A DNA stretch of 64,000 nucleotides from Pectinophora gossypiella (lineage: Eukaryota; Arthropoda; Insecta; Lepidoptera; Gelechiidae). Below the pieces are notes generated by a model. It did no database searches. It saw only the letters and a program-made list of their open reading frames with translations, and was not told the DNA's origin. The stretch's first letter is position 1; every line of letters begins with the position of its first letter. Positions 60,501-63,500 of this stretch are shown here, piece by piece. Made by a program: the position numbers and the translations under genes. The stretch spans positions 3,844,598-3,908,597 of the forward strand of contig NC_065421.1 in assembly GCF_024362695.1 (NCBI RefSeq), read 5' to 3'.

Positions 60501-63500
60501 ATGAATAAACCAAAAGACTCTGCCATCAACTTATTAACCACGTCTAGTACCCCGTCTCTCTCTGTCAATATAGTAAATGATTACTTTGCTAATATAGGCA
60601 AGTCCCTAGCTGAAAATATACAATTATCTAACCGCGGCATAATCAATACAGGTTACAATACTGCTAATTTACCTCATTCCTTTGCGATGATTGATACCGA
60701 TGAGTCTGAAATTGAGAACTTAATCCTGTCCCTAAAAAATAACTGTGCTATGGGTTGGGACGGCATTCCTGCATCACTCCTCATACAATTTAAAAACATC
60801 TTAGTACCCCCCATTACGCATGTTTGCAGGCTAAGTCTGTCTACCGGCGTATTTCCTGAAGCCTTTAAAAAAGCTGTTATAAAACCCATTTTTAAGGCTG
60901 GGGATCGAGACCGTGTTTCAAATTATAGACCAATTTCCATTTTACCATCTTTATCTAAAATTCTGGAACGTATTATTAATAAAAGGCTAATTAAGTATCT
61001 TCAAGCTAATAACCTTCTTTCTCCACATCAATATGGATTTCGAGCTAAAAAATCAACTGCTGATGCTGTCCATGACCTTACCGGATACATTGTTTCCAAT
61101 TTGGATAAGGGTAAAAAATGCTTGTCTGTGTTTCTTGATTTAGCAAAGGCATTTGACACGGTCTCGATTCCTCTGCTCCTTGTAAAGCTAGAGCGTCTTG
61201 GAATCAGGGGGCAATCGCTTGACCTGTTCCGGAGTTATTTAACTAACCGTAGACAGGTAGTAAAAATTCATAATCATCTTAGTGAGGACCTACCAGTTGT
61301 CTATGGTGTCCCTCAAGGGAGTATTTTAGGACCCTCCCTTTTCTTGACATTTATAAATGACCTTTGTAATATTCACTTAAAAAACGGTAAAATAGTTTCT
61401 TTTGCAGATGACACTGCTTTGATTTTTCAAGCTGACTCTTACCAAGAACTTTTTCTCAACGCACAAGATGGCTTGAATTCTGTATTACACTGGCTGGCAA
61501 ATAATCTTTTGACGATAAATGCAGACAAAACTAAATACATATTATTTTCTCTCCGTTCCGCAGTAACTCATCAACACAAGCTTATAGCCCACAAATGTCA
61601 ATTCGATCTACTACCTTGCTCTTGTCCTTGTCTCGAGAACGTACCAGTTATTAAATATCTTGGTATAAATCTTGACCAAAACCTTAGCTTTAAAACTCAC
61701 ATTAAGTCACTCTCCGCTCGCACTAGGAAATTAATATTCATTTTTAAAACCCTGAGACATATGGCGGATCATAAAATTTTAAAAATAGTATATTACGCGT
61801 TGTGTCAATCAATACTATCCTATTGTATTACCATTTGGGGAGGCACCCACAAAACAACTCTAAAAAAGCTAGAAGTAGCTCAACGTGCGATATTAAAGGT
61901 TTCAACCTTTCGACCCTTCTTGTACCCAACGTCTAAACTCTATGAAGAATGTAAAGTTTTAACAGTTCGTCAATTATTCATCGCAAATACTATCCTCAAA
62001 AGACACTCGCAAATAACCTATGATCCTACCCTCACTCAAAATATGAGAAGACATGACCTGGTCTGTCCTACAAGATTATTTAAAACAGCTTTTTCAAAAA
62101 GATTCTATGACTTTCTAGGATCTTACCTTTATAATAAATGTAACAAAGATAATAATATTTACCCATTAAACATTTACCAATGTAAAAAATCAGTAGCTGA
62201 ATGGTTACAGAATTTTAATTATGACGAAACAGAGAATCTTTTAGACATAATTAAATAGAAGTGAGACGCACACACGCACGCATACACGCACACACACACA
62301 CGCACACACACATACGCACATACGCACACACGCACGCACACACACACACATACACATACAAGCATTTATAAATTTGATATTTTCTTTTTAAGAAATATTT
62401 TATGATTTAGTCTAACAATTTAAAAAAAAAAAAAAAACTTAACTTAATTTTTCTTATTTTTTTTATATTTTGTTATTTTTTTCTTGACCATGACTTTTTG
62501 GGGGTGGAGGCCTGGAGTCCTAAAACACAGGGTATCCTAGTTTAGGCTCCAGCCTCTACAAATATTGTATTTTTGTATGTAATTATGTATCCATGTGTTT
62601 TATAATTTGTAGAGGAAATAAAGATTTTTACTTACTTACATTCAATACGTCAGTTCACGAATCGAACGCCACTTCCTCTCGTCAATGTAAGAGCGTACTC
62701 ACGTTACCTAAATTAACGCAACTATGTATGTGCATCATATTACGTTCGCGCACGCGACGAGTTCACTTTATAGTAATAGTATTATTATTTATAGACACAT
62801 TTTAAATTATTTTGTATCAATGAATAATTCTCTATTGCACAAAAACATAAACTTAGGATTTGACTTTCTACAACTTTCAGTGACGCCACCACGTCAATAA
62901 TCACATTATTCTCTACTTTATGTAACTTTTCCATTTTCCGAAGCACTTATCTCACACACAATTCATAACCATTTACAACGCATGATTTATACATCACTGT
63001 CTATTGTATTACAACTTGGCTAATATATCTGTTACTTTATTTGTTTCTTGCAATTCTTATCGGAAATAGCAGCAGGTTCGTATATTCTCACTTGGTCTAA
63101 AGTGCTCTAGTATTTTATAAAGAGACTAGCGAGAGTAATTTGCCTGTCCAGATCCTTCTTCCAGAATCAGCATCTCTCTCTTATACTTTCAATAGCCGTG
63201 TCCAAAGCGGACGTTCCCCGAACAAGTGTGTCAGAGGATGAATGTCAACGATAATAACGGTGGTTGTGTGGGTGTAGGAGCCGGGTCTCGGGGCGAGGGC
63301 CCGTCGGCGCCGCCGCCGGCCAAGCGGCCCAACAAGCACCCGGCGCCGATGCAGCGGCCCTCGCGCGAGCAGTACGCCGCCATGTGCGCGCGCGCCCAGG
63401 CCACGGGGCAGCCGCTGCCCGCGCACGTCTTCACGCACGTCAGTATACCGCACACGCACTCGCATACCATACCCATCTCGCAAGTAGCGACCGCGCCGCC

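Larger units (their letters stand above)
57540..62640 (+). mobile_element. Near-complete non-LTR retrotransposon (LINE), sense to MTA1-like
   Basis: Contains a 5' leader, ORF1 (57947-58897), a repeat-bearing spacer, ORF2 (endonuclease and reverse transcriptase; 59409-62258) and a 3'UTR with a CA/CG-rich microsatellite and an A run. The 3' end reads AAATAAAGATTTTTACTTAC followed by TTAC units, a short tandem tail, not a long poly-A. The 5' border is not exactly determined; about 57540-57560 is likely because GC-rich sequence begins there (AGTCAGCTTATTGCGCGC). No target-site duplication was found. The ORF2 motifs and tandem tail suggest the CR1/L2/Jockey assemblage; I cannot settle the clade. 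Both long ORFs are free of internal stops, so the insertion is young. Confidence 0.85.
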
